Positions 45,714 to 53,864 of a stretch of DNA of 64,000 nt are shown here, piece after piece (position 1 is the first letter of the stretch; every line of letters starts with the position of its first letter). The translations under genes were made by a program, and so were the position numbers. This stretch comes from JAJPHF01 sp035293805 (GTDB lineage Bacteria; Chloroflexota; UBA6077; JAJPHF01), in the NCBI GenBank assembly GCA_035293805.1, contig DATGMD010000089.1, positions 1 to 64,000 on the forward strand, read 5' to 3'. The notes beneath the pieces were generated by a model. The model worked only from the letters and a program-made list of their open reading frames with translations, was not told where the DNA came from and made no database searches.

Positions 45714-46423
45714 GCGCACCTGAGCCCCGCCGTGCCGTGGAGGCCGCGGCGGCCCCGCCAGAGCTGCCCATTCCCTGCCTGGCGCTGGTGACGGACCGCC
45801 ACGCGGCCCAGGGGCGCCCCCTCGACGCCGTGGTGGCCGCGGCGCTCGACGGCGGCGTGAACCTGGTGCAGCTCCGCGAGAAGGACCTCCCGGCGCGCGA
45901 GCTATGGTCGCTGGCGACCCGCCTGCGCGAGCTGACCGCGGGGCGGGCGCTCTTCCTGGTGAACGATCGCTTGGACGTGGCGCTGGCGGCGGGCGCCGAC
46001 GGCGTGCACCTGGCCGGCCACAGCCTGCCCCCGGCGGCGGCCCGCGCGCTGCTCGGACCGGACCGCCTGATCGGCTGCTCGGTGCACGACGCGGCCCAGG
46101 CCGAGGAGGCGGCGCGCGGCCGCCCCGATTATCTTTTCGTCGGCACGCTGTACCCGTCGCGGTCGCATCCAGGCCAGCCCGCCGCGGGGCCGCGGCTGGT
46201 GGAGGAGCTGCGCGAGACGACGGACGTGCCGCTCGTCGGCATCGGCGGCATCACGGTCCGCACGGCGCGCGAGGTCCTGATGGCGGGCGCGCGCGGCGTC
46301 GCGGTGATCTCGGCCATCATGGCCGCGCCGGACCCGGCCGCGGCTGCCGCCCGGCTGCGCGACGCGCTCCGCACGGTCGAGCCGCTGCGGCGCCGACCGC
46401 CCCAGCCCGCCCTCGCCGACTAG
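45710..46423 (+). CDS. thiE: Thiamine-phosphate synthase
   Basis: 237 residues from GTG 45710, which overlaps the thiG stop. The TIM-barrel enzyme has ALVTDR, VNLVQLREKDLPARELW, FLVNDRLDVALAAGADGVHLA, IGCSVHDAAQAEEA, DYLFVGTLYPSRSHPG and VPLVGIGGIT, the pyrophosphate and pyrimidine binding segments of ThiE. It couples HMP pyrophosphate with thiazole phosphate to thiamine monophosphate. The N-terminal 25 residues and the Pro/Arg-rich tail are extra to the core. Translation is probably coupled to thiG. Confidence 0.94.
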   Translation: MSAPEPRRAVEAAAAPPELPIPCLALVTDRHAAQGRPLDAVVAAALDGGVNLVQLREKDLPARELWSLATRLRELTAGRALFLVNDRLDVALAAGADGVHLAGHSLPPAAARALLGPDRLIGCSVHDAAQAEEAARGRPDYLFVGTLYPSRSHPGQPAAGPRLVEELRETTDVPLVGIGGITVRTAREVLMAGARGVAVISAIMAAPDPAAAAARLRDALRTVEPLRRRPPQPALAD

Positions 46424-46465
46424 GCAGTGGGCGCGGCGACCGCGCAGGGAGATGAGGACACTACG

Positions 46466-46675
46466 ATGCTCTCGCTGACCGTGAATGGCAAGCCGCGCCA
46501 GATCGACGCGCCCACGTCGCTCCTCGCCTTTCTCGAGGCCCACAAAGTCAACCCGCAGCTGATCGCGGTCGAGTACAACGGCGACATCGTTCGCCGCGAG
46601 CGCTACCCCGAGGTGACGCTGCAAGACGGCGACCGCCTGGAGATCGTCCACATGGTCGGCGGGGGCGCCGCATGA
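46466..46675 (+). CDS. thiS: Thiamine biosynthesis sulfur carrier ThiS with two-residue C-terminal extension
   Basis: 69 residues from ATG 46466, which has GAGG about eight bases upstream; a GTG start upstream in the same frame is less likely. The ubiquitin-like fold is recognisable from LTVNGKPRQIDAPTSLLAFL, IAVEYNGDIVRRERY and LQDGDRLEIVHMVGGG. ThiS carries sulfur as a C-terminal thiocarboxylate, which requires a free Gly-Gly end. This one ends GGGAA, so two Ala residues follow the Gly run. Either they are trimmed before activation or the Gly is used differently. The stop overlaps thiO (ATGA). The adenylating enzyme ThiF is not in the window. Confidence 0.9.
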   Translation: MLSLTVNGKPRQIDAPTSLLAFLEAHKVNPQLIAVEYNGDIVRRERYPEVTLQDGDRLEIVHMVGGGAA

Positions 46676-47898
46676 CCGCCGCCAACGGCGCCCCCTTCCC
46701 TTCAGGGCGGGGGACTGGGGGAAGTAGGTCGTCGCCCGACGTCGCCGTCGTCGGCGGCGGCGTGATCGGCTGCGCCGTCGCCTACTTCCTCGCGAGAGCG
46801 GGCGCGCGCGTCGTCGTGCTCGAACGCGACCGCATCGCCGCCGAGGCGTCGAGCGCCGCCGCGGGTATGCTGGCGCCGCTCGCCGAGGGCGCGGCGCCCG
46901 GCCCTTTTCTCGATCTCGCCCTGGCGAGCCTGCGCCGCTTCGCCCCGCTCGCCGACGAGCTGCGCGGCGCCACCGGCATCGACGTGGAGCTACTGACCGC
47001 TGGCCTGCTGCGCCCCGCGCTGGACGACGCGGAGGCCGCCGCCTATCGCGCCAGCCTCGACGCGCAGCGCGACCGAGGGTTGCCCGTGCGCTGGCTCGAC
47101 GCCGCCGAGGTCCGTGCGCTGGAGCCCCTCGTCACGCCTGGCGTGCGCGGCGCCGTGTACTCGGAGGCGGAGCACCAGGTGAGCCCGCCCCGTCTGACCG
47201 AGGCGCTGGCGCGCGGCGCGGCCTTCCTCGGCACGGTATTCCATCTCGGCGCGGTCGTGCGCGGCCTCCTCCGGGAGGGCCGTCGGATCGTCGGCGTGCG
47301 CCTGAGCGACGGCGAGCTGCGCGCCGGCCACGTCGTGCTGACCGCCGGCGCCTGGGCAGCCGCCTGCGACGACTGGCTGGGCACGCCCGTCCCCGTCGAG
47401 CCGGTCAAGGGCCAGATGCTCGCCGTCTCCCCCCCTCCCGTCTTGGCAGGCCGGGCTGGCACGCTCTGCCGCACGCTGTACGGCAGCGCCGGCTACCTCG
47501 TGCCGAAGGCCGACGGCACGATCTACGTCGGCGCCACCGTCGAGCACGCCGGCTACGACCGCCGCGTGACGGCTGCCGGCATGACCCACCTGCTCGGCGT
47601 GCTCGCCCGCCTCGCCCCGTCGCTGGCCGAGGCCACCTTCGTGCGCGCTTGGGCGGGGCTGCGCCCGGGCACGCCCGACCACCTGCCGATCCTCGGCCCC
47701 GTGCCGGGGCTGGACGGCGTGAGCCTGGCGACTGGCCACTACCGCAACGGCATTCTGCTCGCCCCAATCACCGGCGAGCTGATCGCGCAGACCGTCCTCG
47801 GTCAGCCCACCACGCTGCCGCTGGCACCGTTCAGTCTGGCGCGATTCCCAACCAAGCCATCACCCGCTGCCGCGCTGTCCTCTACCGCCAAGCTCTGA
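46672..47898 (+). CDS. thiO: Glycine oxidase, FAD-dependent
   Basis: 408 residues. After a flexible 20-residue lead, the Rossmann FAD motif VAVVGGGVIGCAVAYFLARAGARVVVLERD (GxGxxG) is followed by AAEASSAAAGMLAPLAEG, a ThiO/DadA signature. EPVKGQMLAV, GYLVPKADGTIYVGATVEHAGYD and the C-terminal GLRPGTPDHLPILGPVPGLDGV with GHYRNGILLAP complete the pattern. It oxidises glycine to dehydroglycine for ThiG in aerobic bacteria, replacing the radical enzyme ThiH. Its ATG overlaps the thiS stop. Presence of ThiO implies aerobic life. Confidence 0.93.
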   Translation: MTAANGAPFPSGRGTGGSRSSPDVAVVGGGVIGCAVAYFLARAGARVVVLERDRIAAEASSAAAGMLAPLAEGAAPGPFLDLALASLRRFAPLADELRGATGIDVELLTAGLLRPALDDAEAAAYRASLDAQRDRGLPVRWLDAAEVRALEPLVTPGVRGAVYSEAEHQVSPPRLTEALARGAAFLGTVFHLGAVVRGLLREGRRIVGVRLSDGELRAGHVVLTAGAWAAACDDWLGTPVPVEPVKGQMLAVSPPPVLAGRAGTLCRTLYGSAGYLVPKADGTIYVGATVEHAGYDRRVTAAGMTHLLGVLARLAPSLAEATFVRAWAGLRPGTPDHLPILGPVPGLDGVSLATGHYRNGILLAPITGELIAQTVLGQPTTLPLAPFSLARFPTKPSPAAALSSTAKL

Positions 47899-47921
47899 TC
47901 GTGTGTATGCTGAAATGAAAT

Positions 47922-47949
47922 AGCTGAAGGCTGAGAGCTGACCACTGAT
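47922..47949 (+). repeat. Degenerate heptanucleotide repeat between thiO and thiD
   Basis: Four imperfect seven-base units, AGCTGAA, GGCTGAG, AGCTGAC and CACTGAT, stand in the 49-base gap and run into the thiD start codon. Similar CTGA-type heptamers occur as short tandem repeats between genes in some bacteria. No ribosome site other than the GAAGG at 47926-47930 is seen. Confidence 0.5.
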
Positions 47950-49252
47950 GGCTAACGTTCGGACGGCGCTCACCATCGCGGGCTCGGATAGCGGCGGCGG
48001 CGCGGGCATCCAGGCCGACCTGAAGACCTTCTCCGCGCTCGGCGTGTACGGCACGTCGGCGCTGGCCGCGATCACCGCGCAGAACACCATCGGCGTGCGC
48101 GCGATCTTCGAGCTGCCACCCAACATCGTGGCCGCGCAGATCGACGCGGTGGTCGAGGACATCGGCGCCGACGCCGTGAAGACCGGCATGCTGGGCAACA
48201 CGCCACTGATCGAGGTCGTCGCGGACCGTATTCGCGCGCACGGCCTGAGCACGCTCGTCGTGGACCCCGTGATGGTGGCGAAGAGCGGCGACGCGCTGCT
48301 CCAGCCGGAGGCGGTCGCGGCGCTCCGCGAGCTGCTGCTGCCGCTCGCGCTCGTCGTCACGCCCAACCGGCCCGAGGCCGAGGTGCTCACGGGCCGGCCC
48401 GTCACTTCGCTGGACGAGGCGCGCGAGGCCGCGCGAGCGCTGGTCGCCCTCGGCGCGCGCAACGCCGTCGTGAAGGGCGGCCACGCCGAGGGGCCGGCCG
48501 TCGACGTGCTGTTCGACGGCCGAGAGTTCCACGAGTACAGCGCGCCCCGCCTCGACTCGCGCCACACCCACGGCACCGGCTGCACCTTCGCCTCCGCCAT
48601 CGCGGCCGAGCTGGCGAAGGGCGCCACGGTGCCCGAGGCGGTGGCGCGCGCCAAGGCGTACTTGACGGCCGCGCTCGAGCGCGCGCCCCAGCTCGGTCAT
48701 GGCCACGGCCCCGTCCACCACTTTTGGGCGCTTTGGAAGGACGAGCCGCCCGCCGCGAGCGAAGCGTCGATCTGGGCGCGCGCCACGGGCCAGGCGACGC
48801 CAGACGCGGCGCCCCCCGCGCGCCCCGCCGAGCCGCTCAAGTATGAGGAGCTGCTCCGCACGGTCGGCCAGATGCTCGACGACTCGGGCGACAACTTGGC
48901 CGTGCTCGACCTCTGGTCGCACGGCGTGGTGATTCAGTCGGTCGGTCGCAAGGGGCCGCACGAGATTCAACTCGGCGAGATCGAGCTAGAGTCGCGCCGG
49001 CGGGCGCAGCGCCGCGGCCAGGGCGGCGCGCACGACCCGCAGGCCGGCCCGCCGCGCTTCGAGTGGGTGCTCCGCGTGGTGGGCGCCGAGCTCGACCGAG
49101 CCGGCACCCAGTCGCGCTACGGGCTCACCGTCAGTCGCGAGAGCGTGAGCGTCGACGGCGCCGAGGGCTACCACCGCGAGTTCGACGCGGCCACCCTGGC
49201 CCGGTTGCTCCGCGAGGCGGTCCAGCGCCGCCGCTCCACCAACCGCCCGTAG
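47948..49252 (+). CDS. thiD: HMP/HMP-phosphate kinase fused to an unidentified C-terminal domain
   Basis: 434 residues. Residues 1-262 are a full ThiD ribokinase-fold enzyme. They contain TIAGSDSGGGAGIQADLKTF, YGTSALAAITAQNT, VKTGMLGN, VVDPVMVAKSGD, VTPNRPEAEVLTG and the anion-hole HGTGCTFASAIAA with its Cys. It phosphorylates hydroxymethylpyrimidine and its phosphate for ThiE. After a Pro/Ala linker (about 265-290) comes an extra domain of about 140 residues (YEELLRTVGQMLDDSGDNLAV, then HGVVIQSVGRKGPHEIQL, and an end with GYHREFDAATLARLLREAV). It is mixed alpha/beta with no family I recognise, and is not the ThiE or TenA domain known from other ThiD fusions. Last gene of the riboswitch-controlled operon. 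Confidence 0.9.
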   Translation: MANVRTALTIAGSDSGGGAGIQADLKTFSALGVYGTSALAAITAQNTIGVRAIFELPPNIVAAQIDAVVEDIGADAVKTGMLGNTPLIEVVADRIRAHGLSTLVVDPVMVAKSGDALLQPEAVAALRELLLPLALVVTPNRPEAEVLTGRPVTSLDEAREAARALVALGARNAVVKGGHAEGPAVDVLFDGREFHEYSAPRLDSRHTHGTGCTFASAIAAELAKGATVPEAVARAKAYLTAALERAPQLGHGHGPVHHFWALWKDEPPAASEASIWARATGQATPDAAPPARPAEPLKYEELLRTVGQMLDDSGDNLAVLDLWSHGVVIQSVGRKGPHEIQLGEIELESRRRAQRRGQGGAHDPQAGPPRFEWVLRVVGAELDRAGTQSRYGLTVSRESVSVDGAEGYHREFDAATLARLLREAVQRRRSTNRP

Positions 49253-49282
49253 CGCCCCCATCCTCCCGCGCCGCCGCCTCGC

Positions 49283-49813
49283 CTACGCGGCCCTGTCGAG
49301 CGCGTCGCGCAGGTCCACGTCGAGGTGCTTGGCCAGCGCGAATAGCGCGTCCCAGTCCACGGCGATGTAATACCAGTAGCGCGGCTCGCCGTGCTCCGCC
49401 GGGCGGTCCTCGGTGCGCACGGTAGCCGTGCGCGTCGTTACGAGGTACTTGATGAGCACGTCGGCGGCCCGGTCCTCGGCGGGATCGCCAGAATCGTAGC
49501 GCAGCTCGCGTTGCTGGCCGCCGCTGCGCCGCCAGGCGTCGGCGAGCGCGCGCTCGAACTCGGGCAAGTCGGCCCGCGCCGTATCCAGCTCTTCCTGGAC
49601 GATCCGCGCCTCCTCCTGCGCCGGCTCGCGCTCCGACACCGGCGGCGAATCGAGCGCCACCGCGCGCAGGTCGTCTTGCAGCTTGCTGCCGCGCACCAGC
49701 AGATCGAGTAGCGCCGCGATCGGCCGGTCGCCGGGCGGCCACGAGCCGCCCAGCAGGCGACGGAGGCCGCCAGCTACTTCCTCCCAGACGTTGGTCCGGC
49801 CGGAGTCTGCCAT
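49283..49813 (-). CDS. Conserved-looking protein of unknown function
   Basis: 176 residues from ATG 49813, chosen because GAGGAGGGAG lies just upstream; an in-frame TTG 15 bases earlier would begin inside that site. The protein is acidic and soluble. There is an N-terminal amphipathic part (WEEVAGGLRRLLGG), a central Glu/Arg-rich helix that may coil (EEARIVQEELDTARADLPEFERAL), and a C-terminal part with ADVLIKYLVTTRTATVRTE, YWYYIAVDWDALFALA and DLRDALDRA. No membrane segment or signal. It is convergent with the thi operon and is not part of it. I do not recognise the family. Confidence 0.6.
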   Translation of the reverse strand: MADSGRTNVWEEVAGGLRRLLGGSWPPGDRPIAALLDLLVRGSKLQDDLRAVALDSPPVSEREPAQEEARIVQEELDTARADLPEFERALADAWRRSGGQQRELRYDSGDPAEDRAADVLIKYLVTTRTATVRTEDRPAEHGEPRYWYYIAVDWDALFALAKHLDVDLRDALDRAA

Positions 49814-49983
49814 GCTCTCCCTCCTCAACTGCTCCTCGCCCGTGGCTCCGTGCGGAGCGGCCTACCGACGCCGCAATTGCAAGATTCCTGCCGCTTGCCG
49901 CGCAGCCCGCCGTGCGCTATAAGGCGCCAAGTAGGCGCGGCGCGCGACGCCAGAGCGCACGCCCGCGCGGCGGGAGGGAGCCG

Positions 49984-51027
49984 ATGGTCGCGACGGAACA
50001 GTTCATGACCCTGCCCGAGGTGCGGCGCGCGGGGCTGCGCAACATCCCCCGCGAGGTGTGGGACTACGTGTCGGGCGGCGCGGAGACCGAGACGACGCTG
50101 CGGCGGAACCGGCGAGCGATGAGCCACTGGGTGTTCCGGCCGCGCGTCCTGCGCGACGTAAGCCAGATCGACATCTCGACCACCTTCCTAGGCATGCCCC
50201 TCGCGCTGCCGGTGATGGTCGCGCCCATGGGCTCGCTCTGCCTCGTGCATCCTGAGGGCGACGTCGCCATGGCGCGCGCCACCGGCCGCATGGGCACGAT
50301 CCACTGGATGAGCACCATGACCGCCTCGCCGCCCGAGGAGGTCGCCGCGGCCGCGACTGGCCCGCTGATCTTCCAGCTGTACTTCCGCGGCGACAACGCC
50401 TGGGCCGAGCGCATCTTCCGCCGTATCGAGGCCGCCGGCTTCCGCGCCCTGGCGCTGACCGTCGACAGCGCGGCCTACGGGCGCCGCGAGCGCGACATCG
50501 AGCGCCGCATCGACTTCCGCAACCACGCCCACGGCCTGGAGGTGGCCGACGACCGGGCGCGCCAGGCCTCGCTGACCTGGAAGGATGTCGAGTGGCTGCG
50601 CCAGGCCACGCCGCTGCCCCTCATCCTGAAGGGAATCGAGACCGCCGAGGACGCGCGCCTGGCGGTCGAGCACGGCGTACAGGTCGTCTACGTCTCCAAC
50701 CATGGCGGCCGGCAGATCGATCACGCTCCGGCCACCATCGAGAGCCTGCCCGAGATCGTCGAGGCCGTCGCCGGGCGCGCCGAGGTCATCGTGGACGGCG
50801 GCTTCCAGCGCGGCACCGACGTGCTGAAGGCCCTGGCGCTCGGCGCCCGCGCGGTCTGTATTGGCAAGGCCGCCGCGTGGGGCCTGGCGGCTGCCGGCGA
50901 GGAGGGCGTCGTGCGCACGCTGGAGCTGCTGGCGCTGGAGCTGCGTATCGCCATGGCCAACACCGGCCAGGCGCGCATCGCCGACCTCAGCCCCGCGCTG
51001 GTGCGCCGCGCCTGTCACGCCGTCTAA
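49984..51027 (+). CDS. FMN-dependent alpha-hydroxy acid dehydrogenase/oxidase
   Basis: 347 residues from ATG 49984, with GGGAGGGAG upstream. The family TIM barrel is clear. Residues near the N-terminus read PREVWDYVSGGAETETTLRRN, then PVMVAPMGSLCLVHPEGDVAMARA, FQLYFRGDN, LTVDSAAYGRRERD, LILKGIETAEDARLA, and the active-site SNHGGRQID (catalytic His and Arg). FMN phosphate binding is by VIVDGGFQRGTDVLKALALGARAVCIGK. Relatives include lactate oxidase, glycolate oxidase and L-lactate dehydrogenase. The loop residues that set substrate preference cannot be judged reliably, so the 2-hydroxyacid oxidised is unknown. It appears to be a single-gene unit. Confidence 0.9.
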   Translation: MVATEQFMTLPEVRRAGLRNIPREVWDYVSGGAETETTLRRNRRAMSHWVFRPRVLRDVSQIDISTTFLGMPLALPVMVAPMGSLCLVHPEGDVAMARATGRMGTIHWMSTMTASPPEEVAAAATGPLIFQLYFRGDNAWAERIFRRIEAAGFRALALTVDSAAYGRRERDIERRIDFRNHAHGLEVADDRARQASLTWKDVEWLRQATPLPLILKGIETAEDARLAVEHGVQVVYVSNHGGRQIDHAPATIESLPEIVEAVAGRAEVIVDGGFQRGTDVLKALALGARAVCIGKAAAWGLAAAGEEGVVRTLELLALELRIAMANTGQARIADLSPALVRRACHAV

Positions 51028-51191
51028 GCGCCCGCCCGGCACCGCCCGGCGCGCGGACCCCGCGCACCAGCGCGCTGACCGGCGCCGCGCGTCCGCCCGC
51101 TGTAACACGGGCACCGCCCGTCCGTTTGATTTGGCGGATGGCCTTCGGCGGGCGACTTCCTGCCCGGCGAGCGGTCGCCACGGAGACGCGG

Positions 51192-53651
51192 ATGACTCCC
51201 TGGGCGGGTGGCGGCCGCCAGCGGCGCTGCGCGAGCGCGCTGCTCTTGCTCGCCACGGTCCTGGCCGGCCTCCTCGGCCCCCTGTGGGCGCCGGGGACCA
51301 CCGGTCCTCCCTCGGCCGGCGACGCGGTCGCCGCGCCGCTGGCGCCGCCGCCGTTCCCTGGCCCGGCGCTGCCGCGGCCGGTCCTGCCGGCCCCGCCAGC
51401 CGCTGAGGCCGCCGTCCTGCGCGCCGCGACCGACCAGGATCAGAGCGCGCGGGCGACGCTCGAGATGCGCCAGCCTGATGTGCAGTGGTCGCCGGCGGGC
51501 GCCGGCGGCTGGCAGAGCGTGCCCGACCGCCAGGACGTTACCGCCGGCGACCGCGTGCGTACGGGGCCTGCCGCCAGCGCGCGCCTCGTCTACTTCGAGG
51601 GCACGGTCACCGACATCGGCCCCGAGACCGGCCTATTGGTGCAGCGGCTGGAGCGCGGTCCCGACGGCAACGTGGTCACAAGCCTGTTCCAGGCGGTCGG
51701 CACCACCGTTAGCCGCGTCGTCCACACCGTCGGCCAGCCCGCCGACTTCCAGGTGGAGACGCCCGCCGCCTTCGCTTTCGTGCGCGGCACCGTGCCGCGG
51801 GTGATCGTCGACGCGGACGGCACGACCCGCGTCGCGAATTTGCCGGACGGCACGGAAAGCATCGTCGTCATCCAGGGCAAAGATCCGGACCAGACCGAGC
51901 TGCGCTTGCCGCCCGGCCTGGAGACGCTCATCCGGCCGGGCCTGGCGCCCGAAGCGCCGACCGCCGTGCAGGCGGCCGAGTCGAACCCGCCCGCCGAAGC
52001 CGCGGACACGACCGCGGGCCAGACCGAGCGCCAGCAGCGCCGCCAGCAAGACCAAGCGCGTGCCCGGGCTGCCGCCGCCGAGGCGCAGGCCGGCCTGGTC
52101 GCCGCCCAGGCCGAGCTAGACCGCCTGACTCAACAAGAGCTCGCCCTCGAGCAGCAGATCGCCCAGCTGCTGGCGCCGACCCCGGTGGGCGTACCGCCGC
52201 CAGCCTCGGGACAGGGTCCCTGCGCTACCGTCGTCGGCCAGACGTGCATCATCGCGGGTCCGCAAGTCTCGGGCACCGCTACCAAGATCAGCTCGGCCGC
52301 ATTCGTCGTCACCGCCACGGGCTTGGTCGACGGCCAGGTGGGCGGCATCCCGACGGTGTTCATTCCCACGACGGTTCGGGTGGAGTCGTTCCCTTGCGAC
52401 CCCATCACCTCCGGCCAGACGGCGCGGTGCAGCGGGCAGACGGTGGGCGACCCATTGCAGGGAGCGACGGTCACCGTCCGCTACCCGCGTCTCAGCGGCG
52501 ACAGCGCCGACGCCGCTGGACGCGTCACCGGGCCGGGCCTGCCGTCCCCCACCGCCACCGCTACCCGAACGGCCACTCCATCCGCGACGGCGACGCGGAC
52601 CGGCACCCCGTTCGCCACAGCCACTGGAACGAGCATCCCGTCCGCGACGTCGACGTCGAGCCCGACAGGCGCGCCGACCGCCACCTTCACCGCAACGCCG
52701 ACGGTGGGCAGCACCACGAGCCCGACGACAGCGCCCACCCCGTCACCGACGCCAACCGCCTCGCCGACCCTCACGGCGTCCGCGACGCCAACCGACACGC
52801 CGGGCCCCACCGCGACGCCATCGTCGACCGCCACGCCGACCCTGGCCGCGGGCAACACGCCTACGCCGTCTCCGACCGCGACGCCGCCCGTGAGCGCAAC
52901 CGATACCCCGACGCCATCGCCAACGATCACCTCATCGCCAACGCTCACGCCGACCGTGGCCCCATCCGCTACCGTCACGCCGTCGCCGACCGCCACGATT
53001 ACCCTATCGGCCACGCTATCGCCGACCGCCACGATCACACCGTCGGTCACGCTGTCCCCAACCGCAACGACTACACCATCGCTCACGCCGTCGCCGACCG
53101 GCTCGGCGACCGCGTCGCCTACGGCCACGCTTACCCCGGCCGCCACGCTATCGCCGACCGCCTCGGCGACCCCGTCCCCTACGGCCACGATCACTCCATC
53201 GGCCACGCCATCGCCGACCGCTACGATTACACCGTCGGCCACCGCCACGACTACACCGTCGGTCACGCTATCCCCGACCGCCACGGCGACCCCATCGGCT
53301 ACCGCCACGATTACTCCGTCGGCTACACCGACGCACGCTGCCACGCCGACGGCGACGCCTGTGCCGTGCGGCATTCAAACGACCAGCGGGAGTGCAACTG
53401 TGACCCGGACGACTCATGACTTAGGAGTCAGTAGTGGGACCTTCAGGTTCACCTACCAGGCGTTTACGATCCCCGATCAGTTCGACATCTACTATGAGGG
53501 AGCGCTGATCTACACGACGGGTGGCCCCGTGTCTAACGGCAACACGGTAGACGTCGCCTTTGGTCCCGGCGCGTCGACTACCGTTGACGTAGTCGTCACG
53601 AAAAGCACTCCGCAGTCGGGGTGGAACTACACCGTGTCCTGCCCAACCTGA
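51192..53651 (+). CDS. Secreted FecR-domain protein with Thr/Pro-rich linker
   Basis: 819 residues from ATG 51192; ATG 51138 in frame would add 18 residues. A signal peptide (CASALLLLATVLAGLLGPLWA) is followed by a Pro-rich part and a FecR-like beta domain (about 85-235). The latter carries WQSVPDRQDVTAGDRVRTGPAASARLVYF, the common start of surface FecR proteins, and VRGTVPRV. A probable coiled coil (about 275-325) is rich in Ala, Gln and Arg. Next comes a domain of about 100 residues with two Cys pairs, then about 275 residues of SPT/ATP/TPS repeats, and a C-terminal beta domain of 90 residues (CGIQTT to YTVSCPT). It is likely an exported or wall-attached protein; the role is unknown and not the ferric-citrate signalling of classic FecR. 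Confidence 0.8.
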   Translation: MTPWAGGGRQRRCASALLLLATVLAGLLGPLWAPGTTGPPSAGDAVAAPLAPPPFPGPALPRPVLPAPPAAEAAVLRAATDQDQSARATLEMRQPDVQWSPAGAGGWQSVPDRQDVTAGDRVRTGPAASARLVYFEGTVTDIGPETGLLVQRLERGPDGNVVTSLFQAVGTTVSRVVHTVGQPADFQVETPAAFAFVRGTVPRVIVDADGTTRVANLPDGTESIVVIQGKDPDQTELRLPPGLETLIRPGLAPEAPTAVQAAESNPPAEAADTTAGQTERQQRRQQDQARARAAAAEAQAGLVAAQAELDRLTQQELALEQQIAQLLAPTPVGVPPPASGQGPCATVVGQTCIIAGPQVSGTATKISSAAFVVTATGLVDGQVGGIPTVFIPTTVRVESFPCDPITSGQTARCSGQTVGDPLQGATVTVRYPRLSGDSADAAGRVTGPGLPSPTATATRTATPSATATRTGTPFATATGTSIPSATSTSSPTGAPTATFTATPTVGSTTSPTTAPTPSPTPTASPTLTASATPTDTPGPTATPSSTATPTLAAGNTPTPSPTATPPVSATDTPTPSPTITSSPTLTPTVAPSATVTPSPTATITLSATLSPTATITPSVTLSPTATTTPSLTPSPTGSATASPTATLTPAATLSPTASATPSPTATITPSATPSPTATITPSATATTTPSVTLSPTATATPSATATITPSATPTHAATPTATPVPCGIQTTSGSATVTRTTHDLGVSSGTFRFTYQAFTIPDQFDIYYEGALIYTTGGPVSNGNTVDVAFGPGASTTVDVVVTKSTPQSGWNYTVSCPT
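52542..53370 (+). repeat. Low-complexity Thr/Pro/Ser coding repeat
   Basis: About 275 codons of short degenerate repeats coding for PSPTATAT-like steps, built on CCGTCGCCGACCGCCACG-type units. Because of the triplet pattern all other frames are also open here, giving false reading frames on both strands. The stretch is prone to slippage and copy-number change. Confidence 0.85.
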
Positions 53652-53864
53652 GCTGCTATCGGGCTCGAAAAGGACATCCTCTCGCATCTACAGCGGTTTG
53701 GTCCTTCGGCGAGGGGTCGGCTACCACAAGAGCTGCGGCCTGCGGCCGCGGGCGCGCCAGCCCCGCGCCTAAGTCGCCCGGGCCGTTCGCGCACTCTGCG
53801 AGGCGCTCTAAGCGGAACGGCACCGTGGCCGTGATCCAGCCCCGCCAGCCGACTTGCGGACGCC

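Noticed and set aside
52481..53374. Open frames on other strands and frames, and a possible CRISPR-like repeat pattern, in the Thr/Pro stalk region
   Set aside because: The periodicity is that of degenerate coding repeats in one frame; there are no constant repeats separated by unique spacers.
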